Shown here: positions 39,101-49,385 of the stretch, piece after piece
Numbering within the stretch: the first letter of the stretch is position 1
How the letters are laid out: each line of letters starts with the position of its first letter
Source: Osedax frankpressi
Taxonomy: Eukaryota; Annelida; Polychaeta; Sabellida; Siboglinidae
DNA: 64,000 nucleotides
Direction: 5' to 3'
Assembly (NCBI GenBank): GCA_964035775.1
Contig: OZ038318.1
Location: 4,015,535 to 4,079,534, forward strand
Notes under the pieces: generated by a model
The model's database searches: none
Told to the model about the DNA's origin: nothing
What the model saw: the letters and a program-made list of their open reading frames with translations, nothing else
Made by a program: the position numbers and the translations under genes

Positions 39101-39365
39101 GGTAGAGAGAGAGTTAGAGGGTTAATGACAGAGTTAGAGGGGGAGTGAGAGAGTTAGAGGGGTAGTGAGAGAGTTAGAGTGGGAGAGTTAGAGTAGAGAG
39201 TTAGAGGGGGGAGAGAGTTAGAGTAGGAGAGAGAGAGAATTAGAGGGGGAGAGAGAGAAGGTGAGAGTTAGAGGGGGAGTGAGAGAGTTAGAGGGAGGGA
39301 GAGTTAGAGGGAGAGAGAGATAGTTAGAGGGGGAGTTAGAGAGAGTTAGAGGTGAGAGTGAGAGA
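36111..39365. repeat. GA-rich minisatellite, 3.2 kb
   Basis: Array of modules built from GAGAGAGTTAGAGGGGGAGT plus GA (about 22 bp), mixed with (GA)n runs. The plus strand is nearly free of C; T occurs mainly in GTTAG. Longer blocks recur: the pair GTTAGAGAGGGAGTGAGAGA appears at 36281, 36836 and 37637, and a block with GATTTAGAGGAGAAAGAG appears near 37325, 37790 and (diverged) 38970. Located in the 14-kb sestrin intron. Confidence 0.96.
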
Positions 39366-41154
39366 TATAATGTCATTGTATTGACGAGGATTCTGAAAAA
39401 GGTTGCAAGAGTATCGCGTGCACTCACGCACACACGCGCGAACGCCACAACAACAGAACGTATAACAATGCCGCAAACAATGGAGGATCGCAAACAAAAC
39501 CCCCGCTACGACTCACCACGTATTTGTTTACCAACGATCCCGGACGAAACGAACCAACGATGAAGATTTAGAATCTATTTATAGTCGCATTTAGTGCCGA
39601 AGCGAGAGTTGTTCTTTGTTGACTCGGCGTCTTGAAATACCAAACAATGGAGACAATAGCTACATGGTGTGCGCGCTGTCCACGATTATGAACGCGATTA
39701 CCGTAAGCTCGAATAGCGACGCAAGGAAGAATGGTGAATTTTAAGGAATATGTCATCTCAGGGATAACTTCTCACCAGTTTGAGACATTAGCTAATGATT
39801 GTAATTTTGTTTCCCAATATATTTATAATTTTATTTGCTGAGGAGACGAATTTGATTTCCTATAGAATCTATAAAGTAGATCAATATATTTTCTATATAT
39901 ATATATCTATCAATATATATATATATAGATATAGATATATATATATATATCTATATATATATATCAATATATATATATATATATATATTGATATATTGAT
40001 ATATATATATATATATTGCACTTTAGAATAATATCATTATAATATCTTATGTAAATTGTGAAAATTTAATTGTATTTTAAAAACACGTATTTAAGCATAA
40101 TTTCGGATATCTAGGTCAAGTTTAATAACAGTTAATCAACATATGAACATATATACATAATATCTATAATAGTAAATAGATAGAACGTAGATGGAATTTT
40201 TAATTAATTTAAATTTTTAATAAATTTATATTTTTTTTATTTATTTGTACTTTTTTAATAATGGGATAATAATTATTTTTAAAGTATTTAAAACATAATT
40301 AAATACACGTATAACTAAATACGTGTATCGCATTCACAAACTTCGAAATGTATTCACGTCAGTTTTTCTAGCGGATGGGTGTCGAGAAATAAGATGATCA
40401 GACAATGCAACAAAGTTTCCAATTATAGAGTGACATGAATTAATAAATAATATTATTTATTAATTAAACCGTTTCGTCGTAGTTTGCACAGAGAGTAGAA
40501 GTGCTGACGTCATAGTAAACTGATCCAAAATGAAACGCCGAGGATATGACGTAAGCTTACCTATCTCGGTGGCGGGACACGGAAATCACAATGACGCCGT
40601 CAAACGGGATACCGTTTACGTTGTTTATACTCGCCATACACTCGTGCTATTGGTTTACACGTCGGCGTTGAGATAATCGGTGCATCACGCCGCCTACGAA
40701 ATACACTCGTGTGAGAAGCCGGCCCCTCGGCCCGGTGTGCCTGGACGCCGACTGGATATTGCAAATCACCTCCTACGTTACTAGGCGCACTGGGATATCT
40801 CTATCCCCCGTGCAGGTCGTACGTCGGCGGAGATAACGGGTATGGCGAACGCGTTAAAAACGTTCGGTAGCGACCCGTACGTAGGCGTACGGTGTACACT
40901 GTACACTGTACAGCGTACGCCGTACACCGTACACCGTACAGCGTACGCCGTACGGTGTACATAGTGCGTATGGATATTCCCATAGGAAAACGTTTAGACG
41001 CATTAAACGTGAATTCGCTGCGATTCAATGTGCCAGCATATGGCGTTAAAGTAGACGCGTGAAACTTTTACATTCACACGTCAACTGGTGTGGTGGCATA
41101 GACTGACAGTGCTTATAGGCAGGCATCATTTGAATAGCGTATAGGCCAATTTAA
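39366..41154. other. Sestrin intron with CpG-rich patches and CRE
   Basis: CpG-rich patches at 39380-39740 and 40340-41100 separated by AT-rich DNA with (TA)n at 39895-40016. A perfect CRE palindrome TGACGTCA is at 40505-40512. A GTAC palindrome cluster (ACACTGTACACTGTACAGCG and neighbours) is at about 40892-40962. I recognise no exon. The patches could be regulatory, but there is no direct evidence. Confidence 0.45.
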
Positions 41155-41710
41155 AGTGAGAGTGTAGAGGTGAGAGTGTAGAGGTAAGAGTGTAGAGGTG
41201 AGAGTGTAGAGGTGAGAGTGTAGAGGTAAGAGTGTAGAGGTAAGAGTGTAAAGATGAGAGTGTAGAGGTGAGAGTGTAGAGGTGAGAGTGTAAAGGTGAG
41301 CGTGTAGAGGTGAGAGGTAAGAGTGTAGAGGTAAGAGTGTAAATGTGAGAGTGCAGAGGTGAGAGTGTAGAGGTAAGAGTGTAGAGGTGAGAGTGTAGAG
41401 GTGAGAGTAGAGGTGAGAGTGTAAAGATGAGAGTGTAAAGGTGAGAGTGTAAAGGTGAGAGTGTAAAGGTGAGAGTGTAGAGGTGAGAGTGTAGAGGTGA
41501 GAGTGTAGAGGTGAGAGTGTAGAGGTGAGAGTGTAGAGGTGAGAGTGTAGAGGTAAGAGTGTAAAGATGAGAGTGTAGAGGTGAGAGTGTAGAGGTGAGA
41601 GTGTAGAGGTGAGAGTGTAGATGTGAGAGTGTAGAGGTAAGAGTGTAAAGATGAGAATGTATGTGTGTATGTGTGTGTGTGTATGTGTGTGTGTGTGTGT
41701 GCGTGTGTGA
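41155..41710. repeat. 14-bp minisatellite followed by (GT)n
   Basis: About 36 copies of GAGAGTGTAGAGGT with AAG and AAAGATG variants at 41155-41655, then a TGTATGTGTG tract to about 41708. The minus-strand frames (LTSTLSPLHSHLYT repeats) are artefacts. The tract abuts the 3' end of the LINE fragment. Confidence 0.96.
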
Positions 41711-42545
41711 AGAATTTATTATACACAAATAATGTAACATATTGATAAATATTCTACGATGTGTTTATGAATAAAAATGATTAGTCATACCTAAGCAGGA
41801 AGCTTTTAACCAGCGATTAAACATGTTAATGGTGACAGTGGGGGATAACAGTTTTTTGGGAAGGTGGTTCCATTTGTATGGAGCCAAGTGGCGAAAACTT
41901 TTGTTTCCAACCGAATTCAATTGCATGTGAAGTAGTGAGAGGATTATGAGGTTAGAAGATTTCTGCAATGTGTCTTTATATTTAGTACTTGTCTTAAGTT
42001 GTGTGGTTGGTCATAAATCAGGGTTTTCTTTAATTGGTTAGTAGTTTATAGTCGATGGAGTTAGCAGCTGTCATCCAGTTTAGTCGTAATCGTAAGTCCG
42101 TAATGCTTGTAGTGTAGTCATATTGTTTGAGTTTGTAAATTAGTCGGTCAAGTCTTTTAAGTGTAGTCTTAGTCTGTCCCGAGAGTAAAGTATTACAATA
42201 GGTTATTTGAGATAGTATTAGTGAATGTGTAAGTAAAATGGCAGTGTTTTTATTTATGTATGGTCGGAGTTTATATTAGTTGTATAAATGGTAAGTAGTT
42301 ATCTGTTTCAGTGAAAGAATGCGTTGGTCAAAGTTTAATTTGTTGTCAAATTCGACTCCAAGATATTTTATCGAGTCAGATGGCTTTATCGGTATGTCAT
42401 TTATGAAAATCTTTGGGAATGCGGATTGTGTATTTATTTTAGCAGTGGAAATATTGATGAGTTCTGTTTTAGTAGAGTTCAGTATTAAGTTATTTGTCAG
42501 CCAGTTATTTACAGTAATACAGTTCTGTAGTTGATCTGTTGAGTC
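41711..42545 (-). mobile_element. CR1/L2-like LINE, 5'-truncated 3' fragment
   Basis: Minus strand. The translated frame begins DSTDQLQNCITVNNWLTNNL then ILNSTKTELINISTAKIN and IKYLGVEFDNKLNF, the end of the reverse-transcriptase domain of non-LTR retrotransposons (W..N.L.LN..KTE and YLG...D motifs). After one in-frame stop it continues ILSQITYCNTLLSGQ, TLKRLDRLIYKLKQ, RLRLNWMTAANSIDYKLL, the thumb-region pattern of CR1/L2-type elements. A change of frame and several stops follow before a well kept C-terminal piece, FRHLAPYKWNHLPKKLLSPT, near 41830-41890. The catalytic core and everything 5' of it are absent, because the fragment starts exactly at the 10-bp array. The 3' end carries AATAAATTC before a CA-type repeat. 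A dead, moderately old copy. Confidence 0.85.
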
Positions 42546-42548
42546 TAT

Positions 42549-43147
42549 GATGAGTATATAGTGGTGTGTAGTGGTGTGTAGGGGTGTGTAGGGGTGTGTA
42601 GGGGTGTGTAGGGGTGTGTAGGGGTGTGCAGGGGTGTGTAGGGGTGTGTAGGGGTGTGTAGGGGTGTGTAGGGGTGTGTAGGGGTGTGTAGGGGTGTGTA
42701 GGGGTGTGTAGGGGTGTGTAGGGGTGTGTAGGGGTGTGTAGGGGTGTGTAGGGGTGTGTAGGGGTGTGTAGGGGTGTGTAGGGGTGTGTAGGGGTGTGTA
42801 GGGGTGTGTAGGGGTGTGTAGGGGTGTGTAGGGGTGTGTAGGAATGTGTAGGGGTGTGTAGGCGTGTGTAGGCGTGTGTAGGGGTGTGTAGGGGTGTGTA
42901 GGGGTGTGTAGGGGTGTGTAGGGGTGTGTAGGGGTGTGTAGGGGTGTGTAGGGGTGTGTAGGGGTGTGTAGGGGTGTATAGGGGTGTGTAGGGGTGTGTA
43001 GGGGTGTGTAGAGGTGTGTAGGGATATGTAGAGGTGTGTAGGGATGTGTAGGGGTGTGTAGGGGTGTGTAGAGGCGCGTAGGGGTGTGTAGAGGTGTGTA
43101 GATGTATGTAGGGATGTGTAGAGGTGCGTAGGGGTGTGTAGGGGTGC
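42549..43147. repeat. G-rich 10-bp minisatellite
   Basis: About 60 copies of GTGTAGGGGT, very homogeneous from 42568 to 42990 and more diverged at the right end (GTGTAGAGGT, ATATGTAGAGG). GGGG recurs every 10 bases, so the plus strand can form G-quadruplexes. The array touches the truncated 5' end of the LINE fragment. Confidence 0.97.
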
Positions 43148-43622
43148 GAGTATATAAAATCTAACATATGACGTCATACTGAAGTCGCGGTGTATTGCGT
43201 AACGATGTGTTGACATTAAGATCTGAGAATCGAATAGCAAACTCTACTTTATACGTCGTGACCCACATGTGTGTTCAATGTAGATACTATTATAACATAC
43301 TACATAATGCATATGTAATACGTAGGTAATAGGTTATATAACGCACAGTGTTGGTAATACAATGTCTAACGTGCAATAAGCCCGCACTATTACCCTATTA
43401 CCCATCGTATCGCAGCTCTTTCTTGACCACTGCATGATATATCGTCCGTAGACAATGCGTTCGTAACGGTCTCAGCGTATTTATTTCGTAGCGGGTTCAT
43501 TTGTAGCTAGTTGAAAACATACACGGAGGACATGCACGGAGGACATGTAGAGAGTTCCGGAAACGTGCTAACGAATGTATCATATGTATGTACACTGTTA
43601 GTGTACCGTTAAAGTGTACCTT

Positions 43623-43670
43623 ATTATAGTGGTAATGTGTACACTAGGGGGTACACATTACCACTATAAT
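43623..43670. repeat. Perfect 20-bp inverted repeat
   Basis: ATTATAGTGGTAATGTGTAC at 43623-43642 is the exact reverse complement of GTACACATTACCACTATAAT at 43651-43670, with an 8-base loop ACTAGGGG. A strong hairpin or cruciform. It sits immediately before the GTAC-palindrome array. Confidence 0.97.
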
Positions 43671-43687
43671 GCGTACACTAAACACAG

Positions 43688-44115
43688 TACACTGTAATAT
43701 GTACACCGTATACGGTATAGTGTACACTGTACAGTGTACACCGTACACTGTACACCGTACACTGTACACCGTACACTGTACACCGTACACTGTACACCGT
43801 ACACTGTACACCGTACACTGTATAGTGTACACAGTGTACAGTGTACATTGTATAGTGTACAGTGTATAGTGTACAGTGTATAGTGTACAGTGTATAGTGT
43901 ACAGTGTATAGTGTACAGTGTATAGTGTACAGTGTATAGTGTACAGTGTATAGTGTACAGTGTATAGTGTACAGTGTATAGTGTACAGTGTATAGTGTAC
44001 AGTGTATAGTGTACAGTGTATAGTGTACAGTGTACACTGTACACTGTACACTGTATACTGTATACTGTATACTGTACACTGTACAGTGTACACTGTACAA
44101 TGTACAGTGTACATT
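43688..44115. repeat. Self-complementary GTAC array (14-bp units)
   Basis: Two blocks: TGTACACCGTACAC (14 bp, about 9 copies) to about 43830, then GTGTACAGTGTATA (14 bp, about 14 copies) to about 44028, then TGTACACTGTATACTGTATA-type sequence. Every unit contains GTAC, and units are near-palindromic, so each strand can fold on itself and the two halves of the array can pair with one another. The open frames on both strands (YTVHCTLYT repeats) are artefacts. Confidence 0.96.
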
Positions 44116-44224
44116 CAACCGAGAGATACATCTACCAGACAATTGAAGTGAAGGCTGTAACGGGCATGAATATCCATATATGTTATAATATAAATGTTGT
44201 TGTATACATATTTATATAGTAGTC

Positions 44225-44258
<34 letters not shown>

Positions 44259-44263
44259 CGTGC

Positions 44264-44305
<42 letters not shown>

Positions 44306-44645
44306 GTGTGTGTGTGTTTAGTGAGCGATTAGATTGAGTAGGTTTGGGTTTTAGTATGTTACTTTATGTATATGTATCTCACTTATACCAAAGTCTCTGA
44401 ATCTTTCTAGAATGCAGGAAGATATCTTCTATCAGTTCATGAGATTATATATACATATATATATATACAATTTGTATGGTTATGTCATTACATAACCTAT
44501 TAATAATTGGCTATTATACATTAATGTATGCGTGTGCATGTGTGTTTGTGTAAATGTGTGTGTATGTGTGTATATGTGCGTATGTGTGTGTGTATGTGTG
44601 TGTGTATGTGTGTGTGCGTGTGTATGTGTGTGTGTATGTGTTTGT
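44225..44645. repeat. Two (TG)n microsatellites
   Basis: (TG)n with CG interruptions at 44225-44318 and a TGTGTGTATG tract at 44525-44643, separated by unique AT-rich sequence. No gene. Confidence 0.93.
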
Positions 44646-45932
44646 TTTGTTTAATGGTTGTGATGTAGTTTCAAGCTTATCATAAGATGTATACTGTACA
44701 ATGGACAATGCACAATGCCCATTATTAGGCTGTTTTCAAAAAAGATTACCACTGATATATGCAGGGACATTGTTATTAAGGTAGATTAGAGTTTTACTTA
44801 TCAAAATATCTAATTGATATAGAATCCTGATCCATATTCATATTCTAAACCATAAGCTTTGAATGTGATATATGTTGTTTTTGTGATTTTCTAGAAATTT
44901 CTAGAAAAATATACTTTATTAAAATCGATTTGGTTTTTAACAATTAAGTGTAAAAGTGTTTAATAGTTCAAACTAAAAACTATATATATATATATATATA
45001 TATATATCAAAAGATGAACATTGGATGTATATTAATAACATACCTTACTTTTAATAGTAATGTATGAAATGAAATGTATCAATTATATTTATTTTTAATA
45101 TCATATTATATAAAATATATATTTTATAAACAACTCAAAATTTTATTATACTATATTACAAAATCATAGAAACTATATATTCCAAATATTGGATTCTAAA
45201 TATTTGACCAATATAATATAAATATATATATAATATTCCAATAGAAAATATAGTAGTTGAATGTAAAATGAACTAAATATTGATAAAATTATGATTATTA
45301 AATAGAAATGAGTAATCAAGTATTTGATAATTATTGATAATTATATAATTATTATAATTATATATTGATAATTAATATCCTCTATTTAGTTAGTAATTTA
45401 AATAATCAGAAATATATAAATGTAATTGTATTGTAACTGTATTGTAATTGAATGTAATGAGCTAATTATTTATCTTTTTCATATATGTCAGCAATATTTA
45501 ATTAGATATATTAGATATATTATATATTATATGTATACACCATCCCATATATTTATGTACTTGATACTAGATATTAATTATAATAAAATGTTCTAATAAT
45601 TATTATCATATAGGTCATATATTATTATCATATAGGTCAAATATTTATAACATTTAACTATTTAAATATAAATATTTATTTTAAGATTTTAAATTATAAT
45701 AGATTTCAATTATATTATATATGGTATATACAAGATTGAATTTTAAATCAAAATATTGTATTGACCATGTATTAAAGTAATAATATAATATATTACTAAC
45801 TAATATATTATTTAATATATATATATAGTAACAAAATAATTTTTCTTAGAATATTTTTAAATTTTGAATTTATTTTATTATAATTTATGTTAACAGATAT
45901 TATAATTATTTCTTTATATATAATTTATATAT

Positions 45933-46071
45933 CCAGTAAACTATCCAGGTCATTTGAATATTTTTGTTACTTTATATAAGTGAAAATATATTTTATTTGC
46001 TATATATACTATATTTATTTAAAATAATTATATAAGATTATATAATATTTACATCATCTGGTTTCTTAGGT
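45933..46071. mobile_element. MITE-like element copy
   Basis: Left end CCAGTAAACTATCCAGGTCA, internal AAGTGAAAATATATTTTATT, right end TTTACATCATCTGG then TTTCTTAGG. Same plan as the copy at 34683; ends form a partial inverted repeat. Confidence 0.6.
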
Positions 46072-47701
46072 AAATAATATAATTGATATATGAATATGAA
46101 TATTACATATATAAACCCCTATATGTATACACAGTTATAATACATAAATATTACAATTTGTATTGGATATTTGAACTATGTATTACATTTCTATTGATAT
46201 TAAATTTATTAATATATATTTTTTAAAAATTAAATATTTATTTATTATTTCTTACTGACAATTTCTGTTGATACAATATTAGTTAGGAATATTATATATA
46301 AATAAGTAAACTGTAGTGTTCAAATATATTTATGTAACTATTTTAGTATTTGATGGTAATTTTTGAGAAAACGTGAACAAAAATAAATTCATGTAATTTA
46401 TGAATATACTGACTTCTATAAAATAAAGTACGTTATTATTTTTGAATAGTGCGTGATAATAAAATCAACGTCCACTCGACGTCGTCCGCGTATGTTTACG
46501 CGAACAAATTATTTTACGACAAAGATCCCATTGTACTGGATATTACGATTGACCAAGGTGTAAAGCGTTCCACGGCGGATGGGTTTGGCGAGTTTATCTC
46601 CTGCTCTGTATTTTATAAATAAAGACCCGGACACACCAGGGTGACTTCTTGAATAGATAAGATAAATTCGTGTAGATTAAATACATAACAGTGTAGCCAG
46701 ACGTTTAGCGATTAGACGCATGTGTGTTTACCCGGAAAGTTGTATACCAGTTATATTGCTGAATCGATAGCGTGATATCACGGCCTCTAAAAGTATTGCA
46801 TTATTGGAGACCGTACTATCTATAGATAGGTAAAGTGTATAATGTATACCGTATAATGTACATCGTACATTGTACAGAGTATCGGGTACACTTTATACTG
46901 TACGCGAGCAATTTATTACGCAATTTCCAATGTATATATACATATGTATGAGTCATATGTAGTATGGATACGCAGTGATGTAATATGTCGCATGCAATGC
47001 ACGATGTGCATTGTATAGCATTATGGCGTTGCATTGTATTGCAGTGCATTGTATTGCATTGTATTGTATTGCATTGCATTGTATTGCATTGTATTGCATG
47101 GTATGCAAACTATTATCGTGCTTATTTCTCGGATGAACAAAAGTTTCTCGGCACAAATATCGTTATATTATTATAACAGATAATGTATTATTAGTAGTAT
47201 CGTAGCTAGTCTATTTTGGTCTTACTATGGTCTATGGGAGTAATAATAGTAATTAATGTAGAGGATTTTTATGAAATAAATAAGTTAACAAATATAATAT
47301 TACCATAGATAATGAATATACTATATATTATCTATATAATATATAGTATACTATATATTATCTAAATAATATATAGTATACTAAATATTATCTATATATA
47401 TTGTCTAAATAATCAGATCGCTGCCTAGAACTTCGTAATAGATTTTGTTTACATAAATAACAATGATATTGGTCAGTCGAAATTGAATAGTAGTCATTAT
47501 AATAGTTACGGTATATATTGGCCACGATAATGAATTAATTAAGATTAATCAGAATATAAATATTATTTAAATATCATGAGATTTGAGTTTGTTACAATTG
47601 TTAATAATTAATTACAAATGTTGTGAAGATTACAAATTGTGAGGATTACTGTCATTATTTTCAGAACATTTATAATATTAATCTAATTTCTATATTACTA
47701 A

Positions 47702-47858
47702 TTTATAATTTCTATATTTCTAATTTCTATATTTCTAATTTCTATATTTCTAATTTCTATATTTCTAATTTCTATATTTCTAATTTCTATATTTCTAATT
47801 TCTATATTTCTAATTTCTATATTTCTAATTTCTATATTTCTAATTTCTATATTTCTAA
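47702..47858. repeat. 15-bp TCTATATTTCTAATT array
   Basis: About 10.5 nearly identical copies. The 15-bp period keeps a plus-strand frame open (FYISN repeat), which explains the 96-codon open frame; I do not regard it as a gene. Confidence 0.95.
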
Positions 47859-48477
47859 CCATGACTTATTTATTATAATATATAATATATTATATAAATA
47901 CTCATTCATTTAATGATATGCCTAGGATTATATACAAAGTATACATAACTGTATTGTTAACGGGTACATAGTTAATTGATATTATATATATATATATATA
48001 TACATTTATATCATTCTAAAGTTTCCATCGTTAAGGTGCACTAAATATTGAACTTTGGTCCTAATTAGCTAATAAGTGTAAATTGTTCTTTTATGTAGAT
48101 ATATTCTAGATGTTGGCTTACTGAATTAAATGTAACTATATTATAAAAACGTTATGTGCATATGAGAAAGATAACTAGGAATTAGATAATGATTTAATGT
48201 GTTTAGTATATTATAGTTATTAGTATATATGCTATAGATTATTATATAATATATAATGAAGATAATAATATACCAAACATATAATTATGAGTATCATACT
48301 ACACTATATAATTAATATGCAATGGATATAATAATATACTTATAATATAAATATCTGTATAAATCCTTATACTATACTATATTAGTAAGCTTACCACTAC
48401 TAATAGGTAATCATCAATAAGTATAATATATTCATATATAATAATTACATTATAATATATTATAACATATGTAACAA

Positions 48478-48565
48478 GATTATAAATTCTTATATACAAA
48501 TAAAATATATTTTCACTATTATTATATAACAAAAAACTAAAATGACCTGGATGGTTACTTGGGAA
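48478..48565. mobile_element. MITE-like element, partial copy
   Basis: Opposite orientation to the copies at 34683 and 45933: AAATATATTTTCACTATTAT, then AACTAAAATGACCTGGATGG, then TTACTTGGG. Left part unclear. Confidence 0.5.
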
Positions 48566-48969
48566 ATTAAATACACAATTTCATATCTTTAGTTTTTTAA
48601 AAGATATATACATATTGCACTTTCCTAAAAACCCTAAAATGACATTCTAGTATAATATAATATAACACAATATTATGCTTTTCTAAGAAATTAATTAGAT
48701 ATAATTGTAGTCATATGTATTAGCTAATGTTTGTTAATCAAGGCAATATAATACAATATATATTATACAATATTTTAATTTTATTACATAAGAAAAAAAA
48801 ACTATTCTTCATATGGGTTCTTCCCAACAATCAATCTAGTTAAGTGCATTATACAATTTATTTTATGCTATTCAATAATTGGCGTAACATGAACTTATTT
48901 TATAAAACTATTGTATCACCCTGTTTAGTGGTTTGGGAGTTATTTTCATCGTTTTCCGAAGAAAACATG

Positions 48970-49134
48970 GTTTTTAGGTAGGTAATCTGATCATCTGCAG
49001 ATGATGTAAGCCTTATATAATCTTAAATGATTATTTAAAGTAAAAATTAAACTTATAATGTTAATTCAACGCAAATATATTTTCACTTTTATTATATATA
49101 AAAAAACTAAAATGACCTGGATGGTTTCCTGTGT
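48970..49134. mobile_element. MITE-like element copy
   Basis: Opposite orientation: begins GTTTTTAGGTAGG, then CATCTGCAGATGATGTAAGC, then AAATATATTTTCACTTTTAT and AACTAAAATGACCTGGATGG, ends TTTCCTGTG. Together with the partial copy 400 bp away it shows the family consensus for the CCTGGATGG end. Confidence 0.6.
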
Positions 49135-49352
49135 AGTTGTTTTCTAATGTATTTCATAATAAATAATATATGCATATCTATTATAATATAAAGTATTAAA
49201 CGAATAAGTGATAATCAATCTTAAGTGAAAACAGGGTGACATAGTTTTATCATATATGACTAAAAGTATAAATAGGCTGCTAGTTAACCACGCCTTCTAT
49301 TACTGGCCTATTAGTACTAGCATTCTATATACCTGGATATCCAGGCACTAAC

Positions 49353-49385
49353 CTCGACCCGGGTCTCTTTGTCCATAGGAATAAC
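49353..49385 (-). CDS. SESN: Sestrin micro-exon (11 codons)
   Basis: Minus strand, 33 nt, phase 0 to 0. Acceptor TTCATGCAG, donor GAG|GTTAGT. Encodes VIPMDKETRVE, in the place where human sestrins have FIPEKEILQVG (from memory), directly before the first conserved block. It forms a small GC-rich island in AT-rich DNA and joins in frame to the exon starting at 35145. If the upstream ATG exon is not used, translation could start at the Met inside this exon (MDKETRVE). Confidence 0.8.

Larger units (their letters stand above)
44646..49352. other. Sestrin intron, AT-rich, with MITEs and short arrays
   Basis: AT-rich intron. It holds MITE-like copies (listed separately), a CpG-rich patch at 46440-46760, a CATTGTATTG (10-bp) array at about 47030-47100 and a 15-bp array at about 47702-47858. 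A CpG-rich plus-strand open frame at 46448-46558 is short and unlike any family I know. Confidence 0.5.

Noticed and set aside
42505-43240. His/Thr/Pro repeat proteins of 220 and 231 codons
   Set aside because: All come from the 10-bp GTGTAGGGGT array, which stays open in several frames; no start context or homology.
43644-44142. Five overlapping frames of Tyr-Thr-Val-His-Cys repeats on both strands
   Set aside because: Products of the self-complementary 14-bp array.
47623-47913. Plus-strand 96-codon frame with FYISN repeats
   Set aside because: A 15-bp AT-rich microsatellite with a period divisible by three; no homology or start context.
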